From assembly GCA_045801465.1 (NCBI GenBank), contig JBJMSU010000016.1:1-25818 (forward strand): a stretch of DNA of 25,818 nt, written 5' to 3'. Source of the DNA: DATFWC01 sp045801465 (GTDB taxonomy: Bacteria; Pseudomonadota; Alphaproteobacteria; Rhizobiales; Xanthobacteraceae). Below are positions 14,900 through 22,799 of the stretch, one piece after another (the first letter of the stretch is position 1; each line of letters starts with the position of its first letter). The notes beneath the pieces were generated by a model. It was not told the origin of the DNA, searched no databases, and worked only from the letters and a program-made list of their open reading frames with translations. Both the position numbers and the translations under genes were made by a program.

Positions 14900-15331
14900 A
14901 TGCGCCACGGATTTGCCCACCGCAAGCTGAACCGCACGTCGGAGCATCGCCGTGCCATGTTCGCCAACATGGCGGCCGCGCTGATCAAGCACGAGCAGAT
15001 CGTCACCACGCTGCCGAAGGCCAAGGACCTCCGCCCGATCGTGGAGAAGCTGGTGACGCTAGGCAAGCGCGGCGACCTGCACGCCCGCCGTCAGGCAATC
15101 GCCGAAATCCGCGACCTCGCCATGGTCAAGAAGCTCTTCGAGGTGATCGGGCCGCGCTACAAGGAGCGCAACGGCGGCTATACGCGGGTCCTCAAGGCCG
15201 GCTTCCGCTACGGCGACTCGGCACCGGTCGGCGTGATCGAGTTCGTCGACCGCGACGTCGAAGCCAGGGGCAAGGATTCAGGCCCGCCGCCGGAACAGAA
15301 GGCCGAAGCCGAGACGCCCGCCGCGGCTTGA
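14900..15331 (+). CDS. rplQ: 50S ribosomal protein L17
   Basis: 143 aa. L17 lies near the tunnel exit, in contact with L22 and L32. The N-terminus MRHGFAHRKLNRTSEHRRAM and the block KRGDLHARRQAIAEIRD are diagnostic; the C-terminal core ends at VGVIEFVDRD. The last 20 or so residues (Pro/Glu/Ala-rich) are a variable tail. The ATG has ACGGAGA upstream. It is the last gene of the alpha operon, 28 bases before a strong terminator. Confidence 0.97.
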   Translation: MRHGFAHRKLNRTSEHRRAMFANMAAALIKHEQIVTTLPKAKDLRPIVEKLVTLGKRGDLHARRQAIAEIRDLAMVKKLFEVIGPRYKERNGGYTRVLKAGFRYGDSAPVGVIEFVDRDVEARGKDSGPPPEQKAEAETPAAA

Positions 15332-15358
15332 CGACATCGCCAACACAACACTCGTAAG

Positions 15359-15380
15359 AGGCGCCTGTGGGCGCCTTTTT
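15359..15380 (+). terminator. rho-independent terminator closing the ribosomal superoperon
   Basis: A perfect 7-bp stem, AGGCGCC (15359-15365) with GGCGCCT (15370-15376), has a TGTG loop and is followed by a T-run (five T including the stem end). It is 28 bases after the rplQ stop. This is the textbook arrangement and the clearest terminator in the window. Confidence 0.92.
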
Positions 15381-15477
15381 GCTGGGCGCGACCGTTGGCC
15401 CGGCGTTTCGAGGACGGTAACCTGCTCAGTGAGAGATTCTGCAGCCGAGCGGCCGAATGGCGCCGAGAGGGGAGACG

Positions 15478-16344
15478 ATGTTGCGATTTGCGATGATCCT
15501 TGGTGCCTTGGCCACCACGATGACGACGGCCTCGGCGCAGGCGCCGGTCGCGCCCGACGCGACATCGGCGCAGTCGCCGCTTGCCCGCGGCACCTACCTG
15601 ATGAACAGCATCGTCGCCTGCGGCAATTGCCACACGCCGCAGACGCCGCAAGGTCCGGTGGCAGGCAAGGAGCTCGCCGGCGGCACGCCGTTCCGCGAGG
15701 GGTTCGGAGTCGCCTACGCACCGAACATCACCACGGATCCGGAGACCGGGATCGGCAAGTGGACGGATCAGCAGATCATCATTGCCATTCGCGAAGGCAA
15801 GCGCCCGGACGGCTCGATCATCGGGCCGCCGATGCCGATCCCGCTCTACCGCGACATGTCGGATGAGGACGTGCAGGCGATCGTCGCGTACATTCGCGCA
15901 GTGCCTCCGGTCGCCAACAAGGTCGCAAAATCGGAGTACAAGATTCCGTTGCCGCCGGCGTACGGACCCCCGATCACCGCTGCCGTCACGGCGCCGCCCA
16001 AGAGCGACAAGGTTGCTTACGGTGCGTATCTCGCAGGCCCGCTCGGTCACTGCATCGAGTGCCATTCGTCGCCGGGCGCCAACGGCGCACCGGACTTCGT
16101 GAACCACCTTGGCGCCGGCGGCATGAACTTCAACGGTCCCTGGGGCACCACGGTCGCGCGCAACATCACGCCGACGAATCTCGGCACTTGGCTGGACAGC
16201 GACATCAAGACGGCGATCACAACGGGCGTACGTCCCGGCGGCGAGCGCCTCAGGCCGCCTATGGCCTACGGCTACTACAAGAACATCAACGGCGACGACC
16301 TCGACGCGATCGTCGCCTATCTGCGCAGCCTCAAGGCGAAGTAG
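15478..16344 (+). CDS. secreted dihaem cytochrome c
   Basis: 288 aa. A signal peptide is visible (MLRFAMILGALATTMTTASAQA), so the protein is periplasmic. Two class I haem c sites are seen: CGNCH at 48-52 and CIECH at 192-196. Each is followed by a candidate axial methionine in a PPM motif (Met119, Met262) and by the DDL/DEDVxAIVAYxR helix typical of the fold. The PNITTDPETGIGKW motif is typical of cytochrome subunits of periplasmic alcohol, aldehyde or gluconate dehydrogenases, but no dehydrogenase gene is next to it. It probably shuttles electrons to a terminal oxidase or from a dehydrogenase encoded elsewhere. The ATG at 15478 is preferred to 15457 because GAGGGGAGA precedes it and the signal peptide starts there. 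A weak promoter match (TTGGCC, 17 bases, TAACCT) begins at 15395. Confidence 0.93.
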   Translation: MLRFAMILGALATTMTTASAQAPVAPDATSAQSPLARGTYLMNSIVACGNCHTPQTPQGPVAGKELAGGTPFREGFGVAYAPNITTDPETGIGKWTDQQIIIAIREGKRPDGSIIGPPMPIPLYRDMSDEDVQAIVAYIRAVPPVANKVAKSEYKIPLPPAYGPPITAAVTAPPKSDKVAYGAYLAGPLGHCIECHSSPGANGAPDFVNHLGAGGMNFNGPWGTTVARNITPTNLGTWLDSDIKTAITTGVRPGGERLRPPMAYGYYKNINGDDLDAIVAYLRSLKAK

Positions 16345-16408
16345 ACCGTAGCCCGAACGGCCTGCAGGACCTCAGGATGACAGCGGAGAGTGCTGCGGAC
16401 TTGAACGC

Positions 16409-16428
16409 GGGTAACACATATGTTACCC
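16409..16428. promoter_or_regulatory. palindromic operator candidate of the toxin-antitoxin pair
   Basis: GGGTAAC (16409-16415) and GTTACCC (16422-16428) are perfect 7-bp inverted arms around ACATAT. The second half covers the ATG at 16420. Type II toxin-antitoxin operons are normally repressed by the antitoxin at such palindromes near the start. No clear -35/-10 pair was found around it. Confidence 0.5.
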
Positions 16429-16764
16429 ACCCCTATGTGCGAAATCCGCTATTACGTAGCCTCAGGCGGCTATCAGCCCTTCGCCGAGTGGTTCGCGGAT
16501 TTGGATCCGGCAGCGCGAGCCAAGGTCACACGCGCCATTGTCCGTATGGAGCAAGGCAACCTCTCCAATGTGAAATCGGTCGGCGAAGGTGTGCTTGAAT
16601 ATCGGATCGATTTCGGTCCCGGCTATCGTGTCTATTTCGGGCGGGACGGTGAGACATTGGTGATTCTGCTGGCTGGCGGCACGAAGAAGCGGCAGCAGAG
16701 CGATATCGATGCGGCCCATGGCTATTGGCAGGATTACAAACAGGCAAAGCGCGGGCGCCGTTGA
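16420..16764 (+). CDS. type II toxin, RelE/HigB-like (Gp49/addiction-module killer family)
   Basis: 114 aa. The pattern YQPFAEWFADLDPAARAKVTRAIVRME, then SVGEGVLEYRIDFGPGYRVYF and LLAGGTKKRQQSDIDAA, is that of the killer proteins of the RelE/ParE superfamily (TIGR02683/PF05973-type). These usually act as ribosome-dependent mRNA interferases. The start may be ATG 16420 or ATG 16435 (MCEIRYYV); the second leaves the palindrome free as an operator and fits the family N-terminus better. The order toxin before antitoxin is the HigBA arrangement. It is 12 bases upstream of its antitoxin. G+C at third positions seems lower than in neighbours, in line with recent transfer. Confidence 0.9.
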   Translation: MLPTPMCEIRYYVASGGYQPFAEWFADLDPAARAKVTRAIVRMEQGNLSNVKSVGEGVLEYRIDFGPGYRVYFGRDGETLVILLAGGTKKRQQSDIDAAHGYWQDYKQAKRGRR

Positions 16765-16776
16765 GCGGAGACGGAA

Positions 16777-17088
16777 ATGGCAAAGACAAAGAGCTTCAGG
16801 GATCTGGTGGAGCAGCACGTCAAGAGCGACGAGAAATTCGCGGAAGCGCTTCTTCGCGAAGGCATCGATGCGATGCTGAGCGGGGATGTCGAGGGCGGCA
16901 AGACAATCCTTCGCGACTACATCAAGGCGACGGTCGGCTTCGAGGAGCTTGGCGCAGCGACCGGCGCGCCGCCGAAGAGCCTGATACGCATGTTTGGGCC
17001 GCGCGGAAATCCCCAGGCCAAGAATCTCTTCAATGTGATCGGGTACCTGCAAAAGCGGGCCGGTGTGCGCTTCCACGTCGCCGGATAG
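16777..17088 (+). CDS. antitoxin of the HigA-like/addiction-module antidote family
   Basis: 103 aa. It contains a helix-turn-helix of the Xre type in the second half (FEELGAATGAPPKSLIRMFG, residues about 50-69), followed by GNPQAKNLFNVIGYLQKRAGVRF, the family hallmark (TIGR02684-type). It should neutralise the toxin encoded just upstream and bind the operator. The GAGCGGAGACGGAA ribosome binding site lies directly before the ATG. It ends 48 bases before the convergent spermidine-synthase-like gene. Confidence 0.9.
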   Translation: MAKTKSFRDLVEQHVKSDEKFAEALLREGIDAMLSGDVEGGKTILRDYIKATVGFEELGAATGAPPKSLIRMFGPRGNPQAKNLFNVIGYLQKRAGVRFHVAG

Positions 17089-17098
17089 CACGCACCCC

Positions 17099-17125
17099 CC
17101 CGCATGTCGCTGGTGCTCATGCGGG
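17099..17125. terminator. hairpin between convergent genes
   Basis: CCCGCATG (17099-17106) and CATGCGGG (17118-17125) form a perfect 8-bp stem with an 11-base loop, in the gap between the antitoxin stop and the convergent gene's stop. There is no T-tract on either side, so it could be a weak two-way terminator or a transcript-stabilising end. Confidence 0.4.
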
Positions 17126-17136
17126 CTGCGGCACAG

Positions 17137-18726
17137 CTATTTCTTCCTTCCCCTGCGCTCGCCGATGGTGTCGTAGAGGTTGACCGGGGCGAAATCGTCG
17201 GTGAGGAGCTCGCCCTTCTGCGCGGGCTTCTTGTCGGTGCGCCGCGCCAGGAGCTGCGGCAGGGGGAAGCGGAAATTGTGCCGCTCCTGCAGCGCCGCGG
17301 CGCGGCCCGCCAAGGTCTCGGCATCGGGCGGCGGCCCGGCGGTGACGAGGGCGATGGTCTCCCCTTCACCGGAAGGATAGAGGTGCACGTCGCCGAACAC
17401 GGAGCCAAGCGTCAGGACGGTCGAGGCGTAGAGCTTCGTGCCGTCATGGACGTTGAGCGCGGCGGCGCCGCCGGGCGTCAGGCGCTGCTTGAGCAGCGCA
17501 TAGAACTCCTTGGTCAGCAGATGAAACGGCACATAGCCGCCGTGAAAGGCATCGACCAGGATCAGGTCGTACGGTTCCTTGTGGCGATTGAGGAACACGC
17601 GGGCATCGCCCTCGAGATAGCGCACGGTCTCGGTCTCGCGCATGCCGAAAAATTTCTTCGCCGCCGAAATCACACCGGGGTCGATCTCGACGGTATCGAT
17701 CGGCAGATCCGGCATATGGCGGCCGAGATAGGTCGAGATGGTGCCGCCGCCTAAGCCCAGCATGAGCACCCGTTTCGGCTCCGGTGGATAAATCACGCCG
17801 AGCGTCATGTTGCGCGTGTACTTGAGGGGTAAGTCGTCCGGGTCCTTCAGGTTGGTGATCGACTCGGTATAGTCCCAGCCCTTGAGCATGAACGACATCG
17901 TCAGCTCGGCGCGGCGCTTGCTGATGTAGATGTCGTTGTATTCGGATTCGACATGCGCGATCTGGCCGTCCTTGCGGGCGAGCATGTCGGCGCGCACAGC
18001 GGAATCGATGAGCTCGGCCGCCTGCGGCGCGTGCGCCGAGAACACCGCGAGGCCGGCGCCGAATATGGCTGCCCCGAAACTGCGCCCGCGGTTGGCGTAG
18101 GAGAGCGCCACCAGCACGAGCCCTGCCGCCAGACCGGCCGCCCCGAGCGTGAGGGTGATGGCGCGCGAGCCGATGAAGGGGATCAGGACGAAGGTGGTGC
18201 CCAATGTGCCGACGATGCTGCCGGCGGTGGAGATGCCGTACACGGTCCCGGACACCACGCCGGAACGATGCGGCGAGCGCAGCAGCAGCCGGATCGCGAA
18301 CGGCGAGTACATGCCGAGAAAGGTGACGGGAAAGAACATGATCGCCATCGCGGCCGCGAGGCTTCCTGAGCGCACGTCGTCGAAGGCCGCCAGCACCAGC
18401 TCCAGGAGCGCTTGCGCAAACAGCGGCAGCAAGAGGAGGTAGAGCGAGCCGATGAGAACGGTTGCGCCGAGCACCGCCGCCGACGGGCGTCGGTCGGCGA
18501 GCGATCCGCCGAGAAAATATCCGGCGGTCAGCGCGGCGAGCACGGTCGAGATCAGCGATGCCCAGGTGTAGATGCCGCTGCCGAAATACGGGTTGAGATA
18601 GCGCGAGCCGAGCATCTCGAAGCTCATCACGATCGCCCCCGTGACGAAGGCAATCACATAGATCAGCGCCGCAAAGGTGTCGAAGCCGCTGTGTCCGGCG
18701 ATCGGTGCCGGGCTGTCCTGGTTCAC
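17137..18726 (-). CDS. membrane protein fused to spermidine-synthase-like methyltransferase-fold domain
   Basis: 529 aa, GTG start. Residues 15-235 hold about seven hydrophobic segments with MFS-like features (YFLGGSLADRR at 70-80, MYSPFAIRLLLRS). Residues 250-510 form a Rossmann-fold aminopropyltransferase-like domain: GLGGGTIS at 324-331, VEIDPGV at 346-352, GDARVFL at 373-379 and VDAFHGGYVPFHLLT at 391-405. Such fusions are widespread and are often annotated as fused MFS/spermidine synthase; their substrates are mostly unknown. The canonical catalytic Asp in the DAF position is present (Asp392). The gene lies convergent to the toxin-antitoxin pair and divergent from the DegP-like gene. AAGGGGCGG upstream of the GTG gives a ribosome binding site. 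Confidence 0.88.
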   Translation of the reverse strand: MNQDSPAPIAGHSGFDTFAALIYVIAFVTGAIVMSFEMLGSRYLNPYFGSGIYTWASLISTVLAALTAGYFLGGSLADRRPSAAVLGATVLIGSLYLLLLPLFAQALLELVLAAFDDVRSGSLAAAMAIMFFPVTFLGMYSPFAIRLLLRSPHRSGVVSGTVYGISTAGSIVGTLGTTFVLIPFIGSRAITLTLGAAGLAAGLVLVALSYANRGRSFGAAIFGAGLAVFSAHAPQAAELIDSAVRADMLARKDGQIAHVESEYNDIYISKRRAELTMSFMLKGWDYTESITNLKDPDDLPLKYTRNMTLGVIYPPEPKRVLMLGLGGGTISTYLGRHMPDLPIDTVEIDPGVISAAKKFFGMRETETVRYLEGDARVFLNRHKEPYDLILVDAFHGGYVPFHLLTKEFYALLKQRLTPGGAAALNVHDGTKLYASTVLTLGSVFGDVHLYPSGEGETIALVTAGPPPDAETLAGRAAALQERHNFRFPLPQLLARRTDKKPAQKGELLTDDFAPVNLYDTIGERRGRKK

Positions 18727-18825
18727 TGGTCCGCCCCTTCACTGGTCGAAGCCCAGGGTAGCCGTTCCGATGCCGATACTGTCAAGCTTGGGTGGCGGCC
18801 GGGGCCATCCCACGGCCCGCCTGGC

Positions 18826-18855
18826 CTTCAATCGACTCGCCAGGAGGCCTATATC
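18826..18855 (+). promoter_or_regulatory. candidate RpoH-type promoter of the DegP-like gene
   Basis: CTTCAA (18826-18831), a 16-base spacer and CCTATAT (18848-18854) resemble the alphaproteobacterial heat-shock sigma pattern CTTGAA-N16/17-CCTATAT with one mismatch in the -35 box. The position, about 30 bases upstream of the ATG, suits a protease expected to be stress-induced. It is a guess from a short match. Confidence 0.3.
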
Positions 18856-18883
18856 TCGCCCACTGCACCCCGGGGTACCCAAG

Positions 18884-20275
18884 ATGCACCTCCGCTCGCT
18901 GACCGCCGTCGCGGCCGTCGTCCTGGCGCTCACCGGCCCTGCCGCCTCCGAGGAGCGCCGGGTGCCGAGTGGCGCCGAGATCAAGCTCTCGTTCGCGCCC
19001 ATCGTGCAGCGCGTGGCTCCCGCCGTGGTCAACGTCTATGCCGCCAAGGTGGTCGAGAACCGCAATCCGCTGTTCGACGATCCGATGTTTCGCCGCTTCT
19101 TCGGCACCCCTGACATGCCGCGCGACCGGGTCCAGCGCTCGCTCGGCTCGGGCGTGATCGTCGACCCGTCGGGCCTGGTGGTCACCAACAACCACGTGAT
19201 CGAGGGCGCCAGCGAGGTGAAGGTTGCGCTTGCCGACAAGCGCGAGTTCGAGGCCGAGATGGTGCTCAAGGACCCGCGCACCGACCTTGCGGTGTTGCGC
19301 ATCAAGGACGGGCGGGCGCGCTTCCCGGCGGTCGAGCTGGGCGATTCCGATGATCTGCAGGTCGGCGACATCGTGCTCGCCATCGGCAACCCGTTCGCGG
19401 TGGGTCAGACCGTGACCCAGGGCATCATCTCGGCGCTGGCCCGCACCCAGGTCGGCATCACCGACTACCAGTTCTTCATCCAGACCGACGCTGCCATCAA
19501 TCCCGGCAATTCCGGCGGCGCCTTGGTCGACGTCAATGGCCGGCTGGCCGGCATCAATACGGCCATCTTCTCGCGCTCGGGCGGCTCCATCGGCATCGGC
19601 TTCGCCATCCCCTCCAACATGGTCAAGGTCGTAGTCGCGTCCGCGCGTGGCGGCGGCAGTGCGGTGAAGCGGCCGTGGCTCGGCGCCAAGCTGCAGACCA
19701 TCACGCCTGAGATTGCGGAAAACCTTGGGCTAGGCCGTCCGTCTGGAGCCCTGGTGGCGAGCATCTCCCCCGCCGGGCCGGCGGCACGCGCCGGGCTCAA
19801 GACCGGCGACGTGATTGCCACCATCGACAGCATTCCGGTCGACGATCCCAACGCCTTCGACTACCGCTTCATGACGCGGTCGCTCGGCCGCACCGCCCAG
19901 CTCGGGGTCCTGCGGGGCGGCCGCGAAACCCAGCTCACGATCGCGCTCGAAACCGCGCCCGAGACGCCGCGCGATGAAGTCGTCATTCGCGCGCGCTCGC
20001 CGTTTGCCGGCGCCAAGGTTGCTAATCTGTCGCCGGGGTTGGCCGAGGAGCTGCGGCTGGAGGCAACCAGCGACGGGGTGGTGATCGTCGAGGTGGCGGA
20101 CGGATCGTTGGCGCAGAACTTTGGCTTCCAGCCTGGCGACCGCATCCTCAGCGTCAACAACGAGCGCATCCGTCGGACGCGCGATCTCGAGCGCACGGCC
20201 AGCCAGCAGGCCCGACTGTGGCGCATCACCATCGATCGCGGCGGCAAGCAGCTGTCCGTCGTGTTCGGCGGCTGA
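18884..20275 (+). CDS. Do/DegP-type periplasmic serine endoprotease
   Basis: 463 aa. An N-terminal signal peptide (MHLRSLTAVAAVVLALTGPAAS) directs it to the periplasm. The trypsin-like domain has the triad His104 (VVTNNHVIEG), Asp134 (PRTDLAVL) and Ser210 (INPGNSGGAL). Two PDZ domains follow (about 255-345, with SPAGPAARAGLKTGDVI; and about 370-460, with GSLAQNFGFQPGDRILSVN). It degrades or holds misfolded envelope proteins. The ATG at 18884 is chosen because the signal peptide begins there; an open frame extends further upstream. rarA starts 10 bases after the stop, so the two are probably cotranscribed. In many Rhizobiales a DegP-like gene follows rplQ and precedes rarA; here about 3.5 kb lie between. 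Confidence 0.95.
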   Translation: MHLRSLTAVAAVVLALTGPAASEERRVPSGAEIKLSFAPIVQRVAPAVVNVYAAKVVENRNPLFDDPMFRRFFGTPDMPRDRVQRSLGSGVIVDPSGLVVTNNHVIEGASEVKVALADKREFEAEMVLKDPRTDLAVLRIKDGRARFPAVELGDSDDLQVGDIVLAIGNPFAVGQTVTQGIISALARTQVGITDYQFFIQTDAAINPGNSGGALVDVNGRLAGINTAIFSRSGGSIGIGFAIPSNMVKVVVASARGGGSAVKRPWLGAKLQTITPEIAENLGLGRPSGALVASISPAGPAARAGLKTGDVIATIDSIPVDDPNAFDYRFMTRSLGRTAQLGVLRGGRETQLTIALETAPETPRDEVVIRARSPFAGAKVANLSPGLAEELRLEATSDGVVIVEVADGSLAQNFGFQPGDRILSVNNERIRRTRDLERTASQQARLWRITIDRGGKQLSVVFGG

Positions 20276-20284
20276 CGACCCCGC

Positions 20285-21610
20285 ATGGTTGCCAAGCCAA
20301 ATCTCTTCTCCGCAGCAGGTCTCGAGCAGGACGCGCCGCGGCCGCTCGCCGACAAGCTGCGCCCGGCGAGGCTCGCCGAGGTGGTGGGCCAGGATCATCT
20401 CCTCGGCCCCGACGGTGCGCTCACCCGCATGCTGGAGACCCGCTCGCTCGGCTCGCTCATCTTCTGGGGTCCGCCCGGCACCGGCAAGACCACGGTGGCG
20501 CGGCTGCTCGCCACCGCAACCGATCTCTATTTCGAGCAGATCTCGGCGGTCTTCTCCGGCGTGGCTGATCTCAAGAAGGTATTCGACGCCGCGCGGACGC
20601 GGCGCGAGACTGGGCAGGGCACGTTGCTGTTCGTCGACGAGGTGCACCGGTTCAATCGCGCGCAGCAGGATTCCTTTCTGCCGGTGGTGGAGGACGGAAC
20701 CGTGGTCCTCGTCGGTGCCACCACCGAGAACCCATCGTTCGAGCTCAATGCCTCGCTCTTGTCGCGGGCGCGCGTCATGGTGTTCAAGCCGCTCGACAAC
20801 GAGGCCGTGGAAAAGCTGCTGGCGCGCGCCGAGGCGATCGAGGGCAAGATGCTGCCCCTTGACGATGAGGCACGCGCCGCGCTGATCCGCATGTCCGATG
20901 GCGACGGACGCGCGGCGCTCACGCTCGCCGAGGAAGTCTGGCGCGCGGCGCGGCCCGGCGAAGTGTTCGCGGCCGCCGCGCTGCAGGAGGTGGTGCAGCG
21001 ACGGGCGCCGATCTACGACAAGTCACAGGACGGCCACTACAACCTGATCTCGGCCCTGCACAAGTCGGTGCGCGGTTCCGACCCCGACGCCGCCCTCTAC
21101 TATCTCTGCCGCATGCTGGATGCCGGCGAGGACCCGCTCTACGTCGCACGTCGCGTCGTCCGCATGGCGATCGAGGATGTCGGGCTGGCCGATCCGCAGG
21201 CGCTGGTCGTGGCGAACGCCGCCAAGGACGCCTACGACTTTCTCGGCAGTCCCGAGGGCGAGCTCGCGATCGCGCAAGCCGTCATTTACCTGGCGACCGC
21301 GCCCAAGTCGAACGCCGCTTACGTCGCCTATGGCCAGGCAATGACCGTGGCCAAGGAGGCGGGGTCGTTGCTGCCGCCGAAGCACATCCTCAACGCGCCG
21401 ACGCGGCTGATGAAACAGGAAGGCTACGGCTCCGGCTACGAATACGATCACGCGGCGCCGGAGGCATTCTCGGGCCAAGACTATTTTCCCGACGCGCTCG
21501 GCCGCCAGACTTTTTACGATCCGCCCGACCGCGGCTTCGAGCGCGAAATCCGCAAACGGCTGGACTACTGGGCCAAGCTCAGGCGCGAGCGCGGCGGGGG
21601 CGGGAGCTAG
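20285..21610 (+). CDS. rarA: replication-associated recombination ATPase RarA/MgsA
   Basis: 441 aa. An AAA+ ATPase of the clamp-loader type that acts at stalled replication forks. Walker A is WGPPGTGKTTVARLLA at 61-76, Walker B is LLFVDEVHRFNRAQQD at 114-129, and sensor 1 is VGATTENPSFELN at 143-155. The C-terminal part, with YDKSQDGHYNLISALHKSVRGSDPDAALYY and DPLYVARRVVRMAIEDVGLADPQAL, belongs to the tetramerisation domain. The ATG lies ten bases after the protease stop, with no strong ribosome binding site, which suggests coupling. Confidence 0.96.
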   Translation: MVAKPNLFSAAGLEQDAPRPLADKLRPARLAEVVGQDHLLGPDGALTRMLETRSLGSLIFWGPPGTGKTTVARLLATATDLYFEQISAVFSGVADLKKVFDAARTRRETGQGTLLFVDEVHRFNRAQQDSFLPVVEDGTVVLVGATTENPSFELNASLLSRARVMVFKPLDNEAVEKLLARAEAIEGKMLPLDDEARAALIRMSDGDGRAALTLAEEVWRAARPGEVFAAAALQEVVQRRAPIYDKSQDGHYNLISALHKSVRGSDPDAALYYLCRMLDAGEDPLYVARRVVRMAIEDVGLADPQALVVANAAKDAYDFLGSPEGELAIAQAVIYLATAPKSNAAYVAYGQAMTVAKEAGSLLPPKHILNAPTRLMKQEGYGSGYEYDHAAPEAFSGQDYFPDALGRQTFYDPPDRGFEREIRKRLDYWAKLRRERGGGGS

Positions 21611-21626
21611 ATGCACGGCCTTTCGA

Positions 21627-21745
21627 TGTCATCCGGGCCGAGCGCCTGAGCCGGATCCAGGTAGCCCGGCGGCTGCATTCGTGATCGAGACGCTGGGGTA
21701 CTTGGATCCCGGATCGGCACGCTTCGCGAGCCCTCCGGGATGACA
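21627..21745. repeat. dispersed palindromic repeat downstream of rarA
   Basis: The 224-base gap holds imperfect inverted repeats. TGTCATCC (21627-21634) pairs with GGATGACA (21738-21745). A second, inner hairpin is formed by the CCCGGATCGGC and GCCCTCCGGG segments around CGCTTCGCGA (about 21708-21739). It resembles the ATTCCGG-type palindromes of Bradyrhizobium-like genomes and the third hairpin of the rpoA-rplQ repeat. No gene is seen in the gap. Confidence 0.55.
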
Positions 21746-21834
21746 CGCCCGGTGTGACGTCAATCACTTAATCGGCAGCGGAAAGGCGGCATAGAGGCCT
21801 CAGGAGACGTTCGGCTCTTCAACGGAGGCTCTAA

Positions 21835-22569
21835 ATGCGCAAGCTTCTCATGGCCGTGGCGGCAGTGCTGATGAGCACCGCGGCACAGGCGGAAGTCCAC
21901 GAAGTCAAGTTCGGCGGCGGCACGTGGCGGATCGAAATTCCGGGCAAGTGTCGGGAACTGTCCTGCATTCATGTGTCCGAGAAGGAAAAGACTCCGCCGC
22001 CGGCCCGCAAGGCCGCGAAGCCGGTGAAGAGCGCGACCCCGTCGGCCACGGCTGCGCCGCCGAAAACCGCGGTTCCGAAGGTCGCGGCGCCCGCGGTTGC
22101 TGCGCCGCCGCCCCCGCCCGCAGCGGTCGCCGCCGTGCCGCCGGGCGCAGCACCAAGGACCGAACCCAACATCCACTCAGCACCCGCCGACGATCCGCGG
22201 ACGTCGTTGCTCATCGTTGAGGATGCCACTCCCCAAGCTGCTGCGATCGAGCCGCGGATCGAGCCCGTCTATGTTGCGGAGCCGAGCCCGCTCGGCGTGT
22301 GGCTGACCGAGAAGGGCGAGGGCAGGGTTCGTATCGAGGAATGCGGCCAGGCGCTGTGCGGTTACACCGACGCCAAGCCGAACGAAAAAATACTCATCAA
22401 CATGCGGCTTACGCAGAAGAACCGCTGGAACGGCAAGATCAACGACCTCAGGGCCGGCAGCACCTATATGGCGCAGATGTCGCTGACGAAGGCCGATGCG
22501 CTCCGCGTCGAAGGCTGTGCGTTCGGCGGCCTGTTCTGCGGCAGCCAGACCTGGACCCGCGCGCAGTAA
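21835..22569 (+). CDS. secreted DUF2147-domain protein with Pro/Ala linker
   Basis: 244 aa. A signal peptide (MRKLLMAVAAVLMSTAAQA) precedes a short conserved segment with a Cys pair (GKCRELSCIHV). Residues about 50-115 are a low-complexity Ala/Pro/Lys linker. The C-terminal 95 residues form a DUF2147 domain: GVWLTEKGEGRVRIEECGQALCG, then NRWNGKINDLRAGSTYMAQMSL and the ending GLFCGSQTWTRA. Members are small periplasmic beta-rich proteins of unknown role. The linker is less conserved and may be a spacer to the cell wall. AACGGAGGC precedes the start. The gene ends 11 bases before a convergent cytochrome gene. Confidence 0.85.
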   Translation: MRKLLMAVAAVLMSTAAQAEVHEVKFGGGTWRIEIPGKCRELSCIHVSEKEKTPPPARKAAKPVKSATPSATAAPPKTAVPKVAAPAVAAPPPPPAAVAAVPPGAAPRTEPNIHSAPADDPRTSLLIVEDATPQAAAIEPRIEPVYVAEPSPLGVWLTEKGEGRVRIEECGQALCGYTDAKPNEKILINMRLTQKNRWNGKINDLRAGSTYMAQMSLTKADALRVEGCAFGGLFCGSQTWTRAQ

Positions 22570-22580
22570 CGCGTCGGTTT

Positions 22581-22799
22581 TCAGAGCTCGCCGGTCTCCT
22601 TATATTTCTTTCCCGTCTCGTTGAGGGCAGGCGGGGCGGTGTGGCAGGTCGGGCAACCCTTGCCGGTCTTTTGCGCTATGGCGGGATTTGCGCCGGCCCT
22701 CTGTGGAGCCAAGGTTGCTGCTCCAACGATCAGAAGGGCGACCGTGCCGGCCAGGATCAGGGTCATTGTCGGCAGTTTCGCAGTGTCTGCATCTTTCAT
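22581..22799 (-). CDS. membrane-anchored mini-cytochrome c (one haem site)
   Basis: 72 aa. One hydrophobic segment (TLILAGTVALLIVGAATLA, residues 13-31) is followed by a short periplasmic part with a CPTCH haem-binding motif at 49-53 and APPALNETGKKYKETG. The size is far below a normal class I cytochrome c, and no distal Met ligand is visible, so the haem ligation is unclear. A CAGCGAGGAGAGCG ribosome binding site precedes the ATG, which supports a real gene. It is convergent with the DUF2147 gene. Confidence 0.8.
   Translation of the reverse strand: MKDADTAKLPTMTLILAGTVALLIVGAATLAPQRAGANPAIAQKTGKGCPTCHTAPPALNETGKKYKETGEL

Noticed and set aside
17444..18742. Second long frame on the minus strand within the spermidine-synthase-like gene
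   Set aside because: Its composition is Arg/Ala/Gly-rich and its frame is shifted relative to the gene with clear motifs.
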